Shown one piece after another: positions 34,106-45,114 of a stretch of DNA of 64,000 nucleotides. This DNA comes from an uncultured bacterium. Its GTDB lineage: Bacteria; Cyanobacteriota; Vampirovibrionia; Gastranaerophilales; Gastranaerophilaceae. Both the position numbers and the translations under genes were made by a program. Location of the stretch: contig CACZFL010000008.1 in assembly GCA_902780525.1 (NCBI GenBank), forward strand, positions 1 through 64,000, in the 5' to 3' direction. The notes beneath the pieces are model-generated. The model did no database searches, was not told the origin of the DNA, and saw nothing but the letters and a program-made list of their open reading frames with translations. The first letter of the stretch is position 1. Every line of letters starts with the position of its first letter.

Positions 34106-35713
34106 ATGACTAAATATATATTTATAACAGGCGGTGTTGTAAGTTCGCTGGGAAAAGGAATTATCGGTGCATCACTCGGTAAACTTTTAAGAGCAAGAGG
34201 GTTTTCTGTTGCGATACAGAAATTTGACCCGTATATAAATGTTGACCCCGGAACAATGAGCCCATTTCAGCATGGTGAAGTTTTTGTTACTGATGATGGT
34301 GCTGAAACCGATTTGGATTTGGGACATTATGAAAGGTTTATTGATTCAAATTTTTCACAATTAAGCAGTGTAACCTCCGGAAGTGTTTACCAAACTGTTA
34401 TAAATAAAGAACGCAGAGGAGATTACTTAGGCGGTACAGTTCAGGTTATTCCGCATATTACAAATGAGATTAAATCAAGGATAGTTAAAGCTCAAAAACA
34501 ATTTAAACCTGATTTTCAGATTATAGAAATCGGAGGAACAATTGGTGACATTGAGGGCTTACCGTTTATTGAAGCAATAAGACAATTTAAAACTGAAGTC
34601 GGAATAGGGAATGCTATAAATGTTCACTGTACGCTGCTACCTTATTTACAGACCTCTGGCGAACTTAAAACTAAACCTTCTCAGCACAGTGTCTCGGTTT
34701 TAAGAAGTTATGGCTTGCAGCCTGAAATTCTTGTATGTCGTACAGCAAAACCGATACCAAAGACAGAAAAAGAAAAACTTGCTCTTTTCTGCTCTGTTGC
34801 AAAAGATGCGGTTATTGAATGCAGAGATATGAAGAGTATTTATGAAGTTCCGCTAGCACTTGAAGAACAAAATTTCGCAAATGTTGTTCTGAAGCTTTTG
34901 CAGACACAGGAACAGAAACCGGATTTATCAGCCTGGACAAAACTTGTTGAAAGGATTAACCACCCAAAATCAACAATAAAGATTGCAATTGCCGGGAAAT
35001 ATACAAAACTTTCGGATGCTTATATATCTGTTGTTGAGTCAATTAAGCACGCAGGATACTCAGATGAAGTAAAAACGGAAATTAAATGGATTAACTCGGA
35101 AGAATGTGTTGACTGGGAAAATTGTAAAACTTTAATGGCTGATGTTGACGGTGTAATCGTTCCGGGAGGTTTTGGTATAAGAGGTATTGAAGGTAAACTT
35201 AATGTAATAAAATACGCAAGAGAAAACAATGTTCCGTTCTTGGGGATATGTTTAGGAATGCAGTGTGCGGTTATTGAATATGCAAGAAATGTTGCTAAAA
35301 TCTCTGGTGCAAACTCAACTGAGTTTGATGAAAATGCTCAAAATCCTGTAATTGACTTAATGCTTGAGCAAAAGAACGTTAAAGGTTACGGTGCTACTAT
35401 GCGACTTGGTGCATATGATTGCCACGTAAAAAAAGGTACAAAAGCTTTTGAAGTTTATGGTTCAACACGTATTTCAGAACGTCACAGACACAGATATGAA
35501 GTTAATATTGATTATATAGAACAATTAAAGAATGCCGGTTTGGTATTTTCTGGAATGTCACCAGACGGTATGCTTTCAGAAATTGTTGAGCTTCCTTCTT
35601 TGGATTGGTTTGTTGCGTGTCAATTCCATCCGGAGTTTAAGTCCAGACCGGAAAGACCGCACCCACTCTTTAAAGGTTTAATTGATGCTGTTGTAAATCA
35701 AAAAGGATTATAA
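34106..35713 (+). CDS. pyrG: CTP synthase
   Basis: PyrG aminates UTP to CTP with glutamine. The 535-residue protein has the synthase domain from YIFITGGVVSSLGKGI (about 4-19) through FDPYINVDPGTMSPFQHGEVFVTDDGAETDLDLGHYERF, and the class I glutaminase with VPGGFG, nucleophile Cys in FLGICLGMQ and the His-Glu pair in QFHPEFKSRP. It is full length. TTTGGAG precedes the ATG, and TATAAT lies further upstream at about 34071. The stop overlaps the convergent gene by six bases. Confidence 0.98.
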   Translation: MTKYIFITGGVVSSLGKGIIGASLGKLLRARGFSVAIQKFDPYINVDPGTMSPFQHGEVFVTDDGAETDLDLGHYERFIDSNFSQLSSVTSGSVYQTVINKERRGDYLGGTVQVIPHITNEIKSRIVKAQKQFKPDFQIIEIGGTIGDIEGLPFIEAIRQFKTEVGIGNAINVHCTLLPYLQTSGELKTKPSQHSVSVLRSYGLQPEILVCRTAKPIPKTEKEKLALFCSVAKDAVIECRDMKSIYEVPLALEEQNFANVVLKLLQTQEQKPDLSAWTKLVERINHPKSTIKIAIAGKYTKLSDAYISVVESIKHAGYSDEVKTEIKWINSEECVDWENCKTLMADVDGVIVPGGFGIRGIEGKLNVIKYARENNVPFLGICLGMQCAVIEYARNVAKISGANSTEFDENAQNPVIDLMLEQKNVKGYGATMRLGAYDCHVKKGTKAFEVYGSTRISERHRHRYEVNIDYIEQLKNAGLVFSGMSPDGMLSEIVELPSLDWFVACQFHPEFKSRPERPHPLFKGLIDAVVNQKGL

Positions 35714-36121
35714 ATTCTTTGCATCAATTATAATGTCTTTAAATAGCCTATTTCTTGTTACGTAATAACCCATTTGAACAATTTTTCTGTAACCGTATTC
35801 GATTGCGCTTACATCTTTGTCTTTTCCAACGTAAACGATAGGCTTTGATATTATGTAATCTTCTTCATATACGGGGTCTATTTTTTTAGGAAAATACCTT
35901 TTAAATATTGCAATCGGATACCCTTCAATATTAGTTGCTAAATCCAAATGGATTCTTGCTTTTACAGCAGCATAATCTATTTGCTTTCTTGCTTCATTCA
36001 GTTTTTTAAAATTTCCTGTTTTGACTGACCATTTTGCAACTTCTCTGAGTGCAGGTGTGTCTAAAAATTTTGCTTTAAATTGCGGATGTTGGCTATAATT
36101 ATTTACTGCAGAAATATACAT
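35708..36121 (-). CDS. Hypothetical protein with N-terminal QFKAKF tag
   Basis: The 137-residue protein starts MYISAVNNYSQHPQFKAKF, a short polar leader ending in a Phe-Lys-Ala core, then an alpha/beta mix with ALREVAKWSVKTGNFKKLNEARK and a tail DIIIDAKNL. There is no catalytic motif or membrane segment. Proteins with such leaders are, from memory, frequent in Gastranaerophilales, function unknown. AAGGAG lies just before the ATG. Confidence 0.7.
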   Translation of the reverse strand: MYISAVNNYSQHPQFKAKFLDTPALREVAKWSVKTGNFKKLNEARKQIDYAAVKARIHLDLATNIEGYPIAIFKRYFPKKIDPVYEEDYIISKPIVYVGKDKDVSAIEYGYRKIVQMGYYVTRNRLFKDIIIDAKNL

Positions 36122-36164
36122 AATAACTCCTTAAAAATATAAAAGCGTATAAAAATAATTTTTG

Positions 36165-36917
36165 CTAATTTAATCTCAAAAAAGCTTCAATTTTTGCTTT
36201 TATGGAGTTTGTTGCATAATCATCAATGTCTATGTATAATCCGTTATATTTATCTGCTAAATATTTGGCAAGTTGTGCTTTTGAACAAAAGGCTTGAGCG
36301 TAAAAAACTGTCGGAACATTAGGATTAATGTACATTTCCAAATCCAAATCAGCAGGTGTGCCTGCTTCAACACATCTTGTCCAGCCGTAAACGTGAGTTG
36401 TATCCGGAAATAATTTAAGTATTTCTAAATCATTTGGCGGAACACCCCAAAAACCTGGGGTAAATAACGGGTTTGATGATGTGTTATCTTCCGGAATCCG
36501 TGCGTGAACGTACGTGTTTTTATCCTGATTAATGATATTTGCAGTTATTGTTGATATTTTTTCGTATAGCGGTAAATTGCTTCTGCAGATAATAATTTCT
36601 TTCTTTGGTTGCAAGTCTTCGAATATCGTTGTAATAACATTAAACCCCATATCATCAAGAATCTTCGATGCAAACCAGCCGCTGTCACACTTGTCTTTGC
36701 CAATGGGAGCTAGGATTAAATCCGGTTTCAGATAAATTGTGTTATCAATAATATTACGTATAATTTTGCAGTATGATTCAGGTAAAATGCTCGTTTTAGG
36801 ATAATTAAAATCTATATCCAAATCAATCCATTCGGCATTCGGATATTTGTTTTTTGTTTCTTCAATTATGTTTGGTTCGGGGTATCCCCAGAAGCCTATT
36901 TTTTTTATGTTTTCCAT
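36165..36917 (-). CDS. Hypothetical cytosolic protein, unknown
   Basis: The 250-residue protein starts MENIKKIGFWGYPEP and reads as an alpha/beta protein: PDLILAPIGKDKCDSGWFASKILDDMGFNV, then KEIIICRSNLPLYEKI, and GWTRCVEAGTPADLDLEMYI. Repeated strand-loop patterns could suggest a nucleotide- or sugar-binding fold, but I see no known signature, and I give no function. There is no signal peptide. A TGA-TATTAT extended -10 box ends six bases before the ATG, so the transcript should be leaderless. Flanking genes (a hypothetical, TSCPD) do not inform. Confidence 0.7.
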   Translation of the reverse strand: MENIKKIGFWGYPEPNIIEETKNKYPNAEWIDLDIDFNYPKTSILPESYCKIIRNIIDNTIYLKPDLILAPIGKDKCDSGWFASKILDDMGFNVITTIFEDLQPKKEIIICRSNLPLYEKISTITANIINQDKNTYVHARIPEDNTSSNPLFTPGFWGVPPNDLEILKLFPDTTHVYGWTRCVEAGTPADLDLEMYINPNVPTVFYAQAFCSKAQLAKYLADKYNGLYIDIDDYATNSIKAKIEAFLRLN

Positions 36918-36923
36918 AGGTTT

Positions 36924-36932
36924 ATAATATCA
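36924..36932 (-). promoter_or_regulatory. Extended -10 promoter giving a leaderless mRNA for the gene at 36165-36917
   Basis: On the minus strand TGA-TATTAT is followed by AAACCT and then ATG, so +1 falls on the A of the start codon. There is no room for a ribosome-binding site. Confidence 0.5.
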
Positions 36933-37006
36933 TAAATATTCAGTTTTTTTTATTTGAAAAATATAAATGTAGTATGATATAATTCTGTAAAAGAAAAGGA
37001 GTATTT

Positions 37007-37312
37007 ATGAGCGATAATATTGAGATTAGAGAAATTGACGGTGTTGATGAAGTTCGTTTTCAACCGTCAGGTGTTTGCAGCAAATTAATGGTTTTAAAAA
37101 TAAAAGATAACAAAATCTTGAATATGGAAACAGTAGGCGGATGCAACGGTAATTTAAAAGGAATTGGTTCTCTGGTAATTGGAATGGATGTTAATGAAAT
37201 TATAAAAAGAGTTCAGGGAATTCCGTGCGGAAGCAGACCGACCAGTTGCCCTGACCAGCTTTCTGTAGCTTTAAAATTATATATTGAACAGAAATCAAAA
37301 GTTGTTGCATAA
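37007..37312 (+). CDS. TSCPD domain protein (TIGR03905-like)
   Basis: The 101-residue protein has GGCNGNLKGIGSLVIGM and ends with PCGSRPTSCPDQLSVAL, the TSCPD motif also found at the C-terminus of vitamin B12-dependent ribonucleotide reductases. Several conserved Cys suggest metal or radical-enzyme assistance, but the free-standing family has no proven role. AAAGGAG is well placed. It precedes the isocitrate dehydrogenase gene by 21 bases, in the same operon. Confidence 0.85.
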   Translation: MSDNIEIREIDGVDEVRFQPSGVCSKLMVLKIKDNKILNMETVGGCNGNLKGIGSLVIGMDVNEIIKRVQGIPCGSRPTSCPDQLSVALKLYIEQKSKVVA

Positions 37313-37333
37313 AGTGGTAAAGGGGTAAATTAG

Positions 37334-38323
37334 ATGCATAATTTAACGCTAATTAAAGGTGACGGTATCGGTCCTGAGATATCTGATGCTGTGCTAAAAA
37401 TTATTAGTGCCGCAGGTGTCGATATAAACTGGGATATTCAGACTGCAGGTGCTGATGTTATTGAAGCAGAAGGAGTTCCGCTTCCACAAAGAGTAATAGA
37501 TTCTGTTAAAAGGAATAAAGTTGCTCTGAAATCACCTGTGACAACACCTATTGGGAAAGGATTCCGTTCTGTAAATGTTCAATTAAGAAAAGAATTGGAT
37601 TTATACGCTAATTTAAGACCTTGCTATAACCTTCCTAACGTTAAAACACGATATGACGGTGTTGATATTGTTGTTGTCAGAGAAAATACAGAAGATTTGT
37701 ATGCAGGGATTGAAAGACAAATTGATGATGATACGGCAGAAAGTATAAAAAGAATTACACGTTCTGCATCAGAAAGAATTGCAAAATTTGCATTTGATTA
37801 TGCGGTAAAAAATAACAGAAAATTTGTTACGGTAGTAACAAAAGCTAATATTTGCAAATTGTCTGACGGACTGTTTCTTGATAGTGCAAGGAAAATTGCG
37901 GCAGATTATTATTTACCCCTGAAAGAGATTTTAGTTGATAATTGTTGTATGCAGCTTGTTCAGAACCCAAATCAATTCGATGTTCTTTTACTTCCGAATT
38001 TGTATGGAGATATTGTTTCGGATTTATGTGCGGGACTTATCGGAGGATTAGGTGTTGCTCAGGGAGCAAATATAGGTAAAGATTATGCTGTATTTGAGCC
38101 TGTTCACGGTTCTGCCCCCGATATTGCCGGACAAAATAAAGCTAACCCGACAGCAATGCTTATGTCTGCAATTGAAATGCTTAATTATATCGGTGAAAAT
38201 GATGCGGGACAAAGAATAAAATCAGCATTGTTTATAACCCTTCAAGATGGTATTAAAACTGCTGACCTCGGTGGTATTGCTTCCTGTACTGAGTTTACGA
38301 ACTCAATAATCTCAAGACTTTAA
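37334..38323 (+). CDS. Isocitrate/isopropylmalate dehydrogenase family, probably NAD-dependent isocitrate dehydrogenase
   Basis: The 329-residue beta-decarboxylating dehydrogenase shows LIKGDGIGPEI at the start, the substrate loop SVNVQLRKELDLYANLRP, VVVRENTEDLYAG, the Mg-binding region in NLYGDIVSDLCAGLIGG, and the coenzyme loop EPVHGSAPDIAGQNKANPTA. The Ser-x-Asn in the substrate loop and the short length fit NAD-type isocitrate dehydrogenases. LeuB or a homoisocitrate enzyme is the main alternative. It would supply 2-oxoglutarate for biosynthesis. GGGGTAAATTAG precedes the ATG. Confidence 0.85.
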   Translation: MHNLTLIKGDGIGPEISDAVLKIISAAGVDINWDIQTAGADVIEAEGVPLPQRVIDSVKRNKVALKSPVTTPIGKGFRSVNVQLRKELDLYANLRPCYNLPNVKTRYDGVDIVVVRENTEDLYAGIERQIDDDTAESIKRITRSASERIAKFAFDYAVKNNRKFVTVVTKANICKLSDGLFLDSARKIAADYYLPLKEILVDNCCMQLVQNPNQFDVLLLPNLYGDIVSDLCAGLIGGLGVAQGANIGKDYAVFEPVHGSAPDIAGQNKANPTAMLMSAIEMLNYIGENDAGQRIKSALFITLQDGIKTADLGGIASCTEFTNSIISRL

Positions 38324-38340
38324 GTAATGTAAAACATTCC

Positions 38341-38369
38341 TTTACTTTGCATTTCTTATTTGTTATAAT
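38341..38369 (+). promoter_or_regulatory. Promoter of rimP-nusA
   Basis: TTTACT (38341-38346), a 17-base spacer and TATAAT (38364-38369) predict +1 near 38376, about 81 bases before the rimP ATG and upstream of the terminator hairpin. Confidence 0.55.
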
Positions 38370-38389
38370 GTCTTTGTGAATAGTTTCTT

Positions 38390-38444
38390 AAAAAAGAACG
38401 GTCATTGATACCCGTTCTTTTTTATTTTAAGGGAAACCTTAAAG
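38390..38444 (+). promoter_or_regulatory. Leader terminator plus second hairpin before rimP (possible attenuator)
   Basis: AAAAAAGAACGG (38390-38401) pairs perfectly with CCGTTCTTTTTT (38412-38423), followed by ATTTT, a complete intrinsic terminator. A second hairpin, TTTAAGG-GAAA-CCTTAAA (38427-38444), lies between it and the ribosome-binding site. Both sit downstream of the promoter at 38341. The terminator may instead just end the upstream dehydrogenase transcript, but no other promoter fits between it and rimP. Confidence 0.55.
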
Positions 38445-38456
38445 AAAAGGAGGCTT

Positions 38457-38939
38457 ATGAAACAGGACATTAACAGACACGAAGTATTGGAAAAAATCAC
38501 GCCGCTCATTGAAAATACTGCTATGCGTTACGGATATATTCCTATTGAGATTGAATTCGTAAAAGAAAATCACAGATGGTTTCTCAGAATATATCTTTAT
38601 TCAAAAGATAAAGATGTTACACTTGATGACTGTGAAAATGTTACACGTTCACTGAACGACTTTTTGGATGAAATAATACCTGTTAAATACTATCTTGAAG
38701 TATCTTCTCCCGGTTTAGAGCGAAAATTTAAATCAGACAAGGAGTTTGTATATTTTCAAGGCAGGAGAATAAGCCTTAAACTTAAAGAACCCCTTGAAGG
38801 TGAAACAGAAAAAATATTTAAAGGTGAGATAATAAACTGGGATGATAATGAAGGTTTAACCTTTCTGAGATTTGAAGACGGTGAAGAACTTCATATCCCA
38901 AAAGAAAATATACAATCAGCAAAACTATATATAGACTAA
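38457..38939 (+). CDS. rimP: Ribosome maturation factor RimP
   Basis: RimP helps assemble the 30S subunit. The 160-residue protein has the two-domain layout with WFLRIYLYSKDKDVTLDDCENVTRSLNDFLDE and YYLEVSSPGLERKF, the family signature. AAGGAGG is a strong ribosome-binding site just before the ATG. It forms an operon with nusA 19 bases on, as in most bacteria. Expression probably passes through the leader terminator at 38390. Confidence 0.93.
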   Translation: MKQDINRHEVLEKITPLIENTAMRYGYIPIEIEFVKENHRWFLRIYLYSKDKDVTLDDCENVTRSLNDFLDEIIPVKYYLEVSSPGLERKFKSDKEFVYFQGRRISLKLKEPLEGETEKIFKGEIINWDDNEGLTFLRFEDGEELHIPKENIQSAKLYID

Positions 38940-38958
38940 TATAGAAAGGAATATAAAT

Positions 38959-40203
38959 ATGATTAAAATTGGAACAGCATTATTTGAAGCATGCGAAGAA
39001 CTTGAAAGAGAAAGAGGAATATCCAAAGATGTAATTATTTCTTCGCTTTGCGATGCTCTTGTTGCAGCTTACAAAAAACATATGCACGTAAAAGAAGCAG
39101 CTAATATTGAAGCTATTTTTGACGAACAAACAGGTGAAATTGGTGTATTTTCAACTAAAACCGTTGTTAAAAAAGTTGAAGATCCTGATATGGAAATATC
39201 TTTAAAAGATGCTCAGGAAATTGATGACGAAGTTGAAGTTGATGACGAAGTTAAAATTGAAGTTACGCCTGAACAATTCGGAAGAATCGCAGCTCAGTCA
39301 GCTAAGCAGGTTATCACTCAGAGAATCCGCGATGCAGAAAGAAACAATATTCTTAATGAGTTCCTTGAAAAGAAAGGTACTTTGACAACAGGTATTATTC
39401 AAAGAGTTGAAAACAGAAATGTTATTGTTAATATTGGTAAAACAGATGCAATTATGCCTCAGAGAGAACAAATTCCGAGAGAATACTATAAACCCGGAAA
39501 CAGAATCAGAGTTTTTGTTTTGAACGTAAAAGAAACAAACAGGCTTCCTCAGGTTATTGTATCTCACGCACATCCTGAAATTGTAAGAGAATTGTTTGAA
39601 CTTGAAGTCCCTGAAATTGAAGACGGAATTGTTGAAATTAAATCAATTTCTCGTGAAGCAGGATTCAGAACAAAAATTGCAGTTTGGTCAAATGACCCTG
39701 AAGTTGACTCGGTAGGGGCATGTATAGGACCTCGCGGAAGCAGAATCCAGACAATTGTAGGCGAACTTAAAAATGAAAAAATTGATATTGTTCGCTGGTC
39801 AGAAGACCCTGTTGAATATATCGTAAACGCAATATCTCCCGCAAGAGTTGTTTCGGTTGATATTATTACAGATGATTCAAATGAAGAAACAAAAGACGCA
39901 CTTGTAGTTGTTCCTGACGATCAGCTTTCACTCGCTATCGGTCGTGAAGGTCAAAACGTAAGACTTGCTCACAGATTAACAGGCTGGAAGATTGATATTA
40001 AATCAGTTTCACAAATGGAAAATGAAGAGGGGGCTAAACAGTCTAACTACAATTATGATGACGATGTGGCAGAAGAACGTGCAGTTGATTCAGACGAGAT
40101 TCAGGAAGAAATTGAAGAAGAAATGAATCAACAGGCTTATGATGAAGAAGATTTGGCTCCTGATGAAGTTGAAGAAACTGAAGAAACTACTGACGAAGAG
40201 TAA
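38959..40203 (+). CDS. nusA: Transcription elongation/termination factor NusA
   Basis: NusA binds RNA polymerase and modulates pausing, termination and antitermination. The 414-residue protein has an N-terminal polymerase-binding domain (1-130), S1 domain (about 135-200), and KH domains with GACIGPRGSRIQTIVGEL and LAIGREGQNVRLAHRLTGWKIDI. After 345 comes an acidic tail rich in Glu and Asp instead of the AR repeats of E. coli. A terminator follows; ylxR-infB-rbfA, usual next genes, are absent. Confidence 0.96.
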   Translation: MIKIGTALFEACEELERERGISKDVIISSLCDALVAAYKKHMHVKEAANIEAIFDEQTGEIGVFSTKTVVKKVEDPDMEISLKDAQEIDDEVEVDDEVKIEVTPEQFGRIAAQSAKQVITQRIRDAERNNILNEFLEKKGTLTTGIIQRVENRNVIVNIGKTDAIMPQREQIPREYYKPGNRIRVFVLNVKETNRLPQVIVSHAHPEIVRELFELEVPEIEDGIVEIKSISREAGFRTKIAVWSNDPEVDSVGACIGPRGSRIQTIVGELKNEKIDIVRWSEDPVEYIVNAISPARVVSVDIITDDSNEETKDALVVVPDDQLSLAIGREGQNVRLAHRLTGWKIDIKSVSQMENEEGAKQSNYNYDDDVAEERAVDSDEIQEEIEEEMNQQAYDEEDLAPDEVEETEETTDEE

Positions 40204-40226
40204 TTTATACTTTAGCTTAAAATAAA

Positions 40227-40264
40227 AAATATTCGGGCTTATTAGTAAGCCCGAATATTTTTTT
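40227..40264. terminator. Bidirectional terminator between nusA and the minus-strand operon end
   Basis: AAATATTCGGGCTTA and TAAGCCCGAATATTT form a 15-base stem with a 4-base loop, with a T-run on one side and A-run on the other, between two convergent genes. Confidence 0.9.
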
Positions 40265-40275
40265 AATAGTGTTTA

Positions 40276-40764
40276 TTAGTGTTGTGTGTACATATTTTGT
40301 CTGTTTGATAATTTTTTATTTTCTGTTTTTGTAATTGTTGTTTTGAAATTAAGCGGAGTGCTTGATTTGTATAACCCTACTCCTGTTTCTTTATCAAGAG
40401 TGATTAAGTTAAGTTGATTTGTGAGTGTTTTTTCGGAATCTTCCAGGTTGCTCGTTCTTTCTATAAAATCAACATAAATTTGTCGCATAAATGTTTTTAC
40501 GGGAATCAGACTTATTCCGATGGGTGACTTTTTATTAACCAAATAGGCGTATTGTTGACCTATTGCAACAGATTTTGAGTATAGTCGTTTAAAGCCGTCA
40601 CCAAATGTGTTGAGGCTAATTACTCTGTAATTATCAATAACTGTTTTTGTAAGTCTTCCCAGATATAATCCTTCTGGACTTATAAAATGGCAACCGTATT
40701 TGTCATGTTTTGCTATGGCGTGATTTGCTCTTAAATATTGTGCTATTGGGGATATCTTCGGCAT
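40276..40764 (-). CDS. Hypothetical protein, paralogue of the next upstream gene
   Basis: The 162-residue protein starts MPKISPIAQYLRANHAIAKH and continues with GLYLGRLTKTV, closely parallel in order and spacing to the protein at 40769-41311 (SPIAKYIVENKAKAY, then IGRLTKGE). The rest is an alpha/beta mix with FMRQIYVDFIE and a polar tail. I recognise no family. AAAGGAAT precedes the ATG. It is the last gene of the seven-gene minus-strand operon and ends at the terminator 40227-40264. Confidence 0.7.
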   Translation of the reverse strand: MPKISPIAQYLRANHAIAKHDKYGCHFISPEGLYLGRLTKTVIDNYRVISLNTFGDGFKRLYSKSVAIGQQYAYLVNKKSPIGISLIPVKTFMRQIYVDFIERTSNLEDSEKTLTNQLNLITLDKETGVGLYKSSTPLNFKTTITKTENKKLSNRQNMYTQH

Positions 40765-40768
40765 AATG

Positions 40769-41311
40769 TTATTCCTTTATGATGGGTTTTGTAGAGTCTA
40801 TCGGTATATCTTTATAATATAAATGTGACTTAAATTCGTACTTGAAAGGCTTGTTTATTTCATACATCGGAAAGTTGTCTGGAATATTCTTTCCGAGTTT
40901 TTGTCTTTCAGTTTTTAGCTCTTCAGACTCTTTTAATTTATCTATATATATGTTTGAAGCAAGCCCTTTTGTTAATACGTCTCGTTTTTTTGTATTATTT
41001 TCAAAATCGCATACAGTATTTTCTATCTCAATTTTTACAGGCATAAATTTGTGTTCTTTAAGAAAGTACCTGTAAGTTGTTTCTATTTCCGTTCTTCTGC
41101 TCATAAATAAATTTTCGTTGTTGGCTCTGTATAAGTCAATATTTACGTACCTGTACTGACCCAGAGGGGCTTCACCCTTTGTAAGCCTTCCGATTAATTT
41201 ATTTTCTGCATTTCTAAGCTCAACATATCCGTTCTTTTTATATGCTTTTGCTTTATTTTCGACTATATATTTTGCGATGGGTGATAATTTAATTGGCGAT
41301 ACACTTGGCAT
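40769..41311 (-). CDS. Hypothetical protein, tandem paralogue
   Basis: The 180-residue protein starts MPSVSPIKLSPIAKYIVENKAKAY, then RNAENKLIGRLTKGEAP, QYRYVNIDLYRANNENLF and a polar C-terminus. The first half matches the neighbour at 40276 in motif order. The short Pro/Ser N-terminus followed by a helix and a beta sheet may be a small adaptor or cell-surface domain, but no function is assigned. It follows the membrane protein gene by 16 bases and precedes its paralogue by 4 bases. Confidence 0.7.
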   Translation of the reverse strand: MPSVSPIKLSPIAKYIVENKAKAYKKNGYVELRNAENKLIGRLTKGEAPLGQYRYVNIDLYRANNENLFMSRRTEIETTYRYFLKEHKFMPVKIEIENTVCDFENNTKKRDVLTKGLASNIYIDKLKESEELKTERQKLGKNIPDNFPMYEINKPFKYEFKSHLYYKDIPIDSTKPIIKE

Positions 41312-41327
41312 TTAAATATATCCGTTA

Positions 41328-41795
41328 TTATTTTGATTGTACTTTATCATTTGACTTAGAGCTTGATTTATCTTTAATATCCCTTGCATCAACACTGGGA
41401 ATGTTAATATCAGAAAGGTTTTTAATTTTTAGCTCTGTTCTGCGAGCATTAATCATATCTTGTATTATCATATCATTTTTAAGATTTTTTTTCATATCTG
41501 CAAAAACAGCTTTAAGTTCTTCCTCAGATAAGCCGTCAGAAGCATTCATAAAGACAACAAGTTTGTCTTTTCTGAATGTAAAATACGAAGCTGCAATTAT
41601 TGCCCATAAGAGCATACCCTGAAATATTCCGATAGACGGAAGGTTTACGAAATGAGATGATGCAAGGTTCCAAAGTTTCATACATACCCAGCCTGGGAAC
41701 CAGCCGAAGCCGGCTGTAAGACATACAACTATAAAAGCCAGATATACAATTCCCATAAAACCTTTTATCTGTATAACATTAAAATTTCTTTTCAT
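41328..41795 (-). CDS. Two-helix membrane protein with charged C-terminal tail
   Basis: The 155-residue protein has hydrophobic helices at about 10-32 (GFMGIVYLAFIVVCLTAGFG) and 53-72 (GIFQGMLLWAIIAASYF), then a charged cytoplasmic segment with LSEEELKAVFADMKKNLKN and a Lys/Ser-rich tail. I recognise no family. It starts 7 bases after ligA ends, in the same operon. Confidence 0.7.
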   Translation of the reverse strand: MKRNFNVIQIKGFMGIVYLAFIVVCLTAGFGWFPGWVCMKLWNLASSHFVNLPSIGIFQGMLLWAIIAASYFTFRKDKLVVFMNASDGLSEEELKAVFADMKKNLKNDMIIQDMINARRTELKIKNLSDINIPSVDARDIKDKSSSKSNDKVQSK

Positions 41796-41802
41796 TATTA
41801 AC

Positions 41803-45089
<3,287 letters not shown>

Positions 45090-45114
45090 AATCCTTATCC
45101 CAAAAATTTATAAG

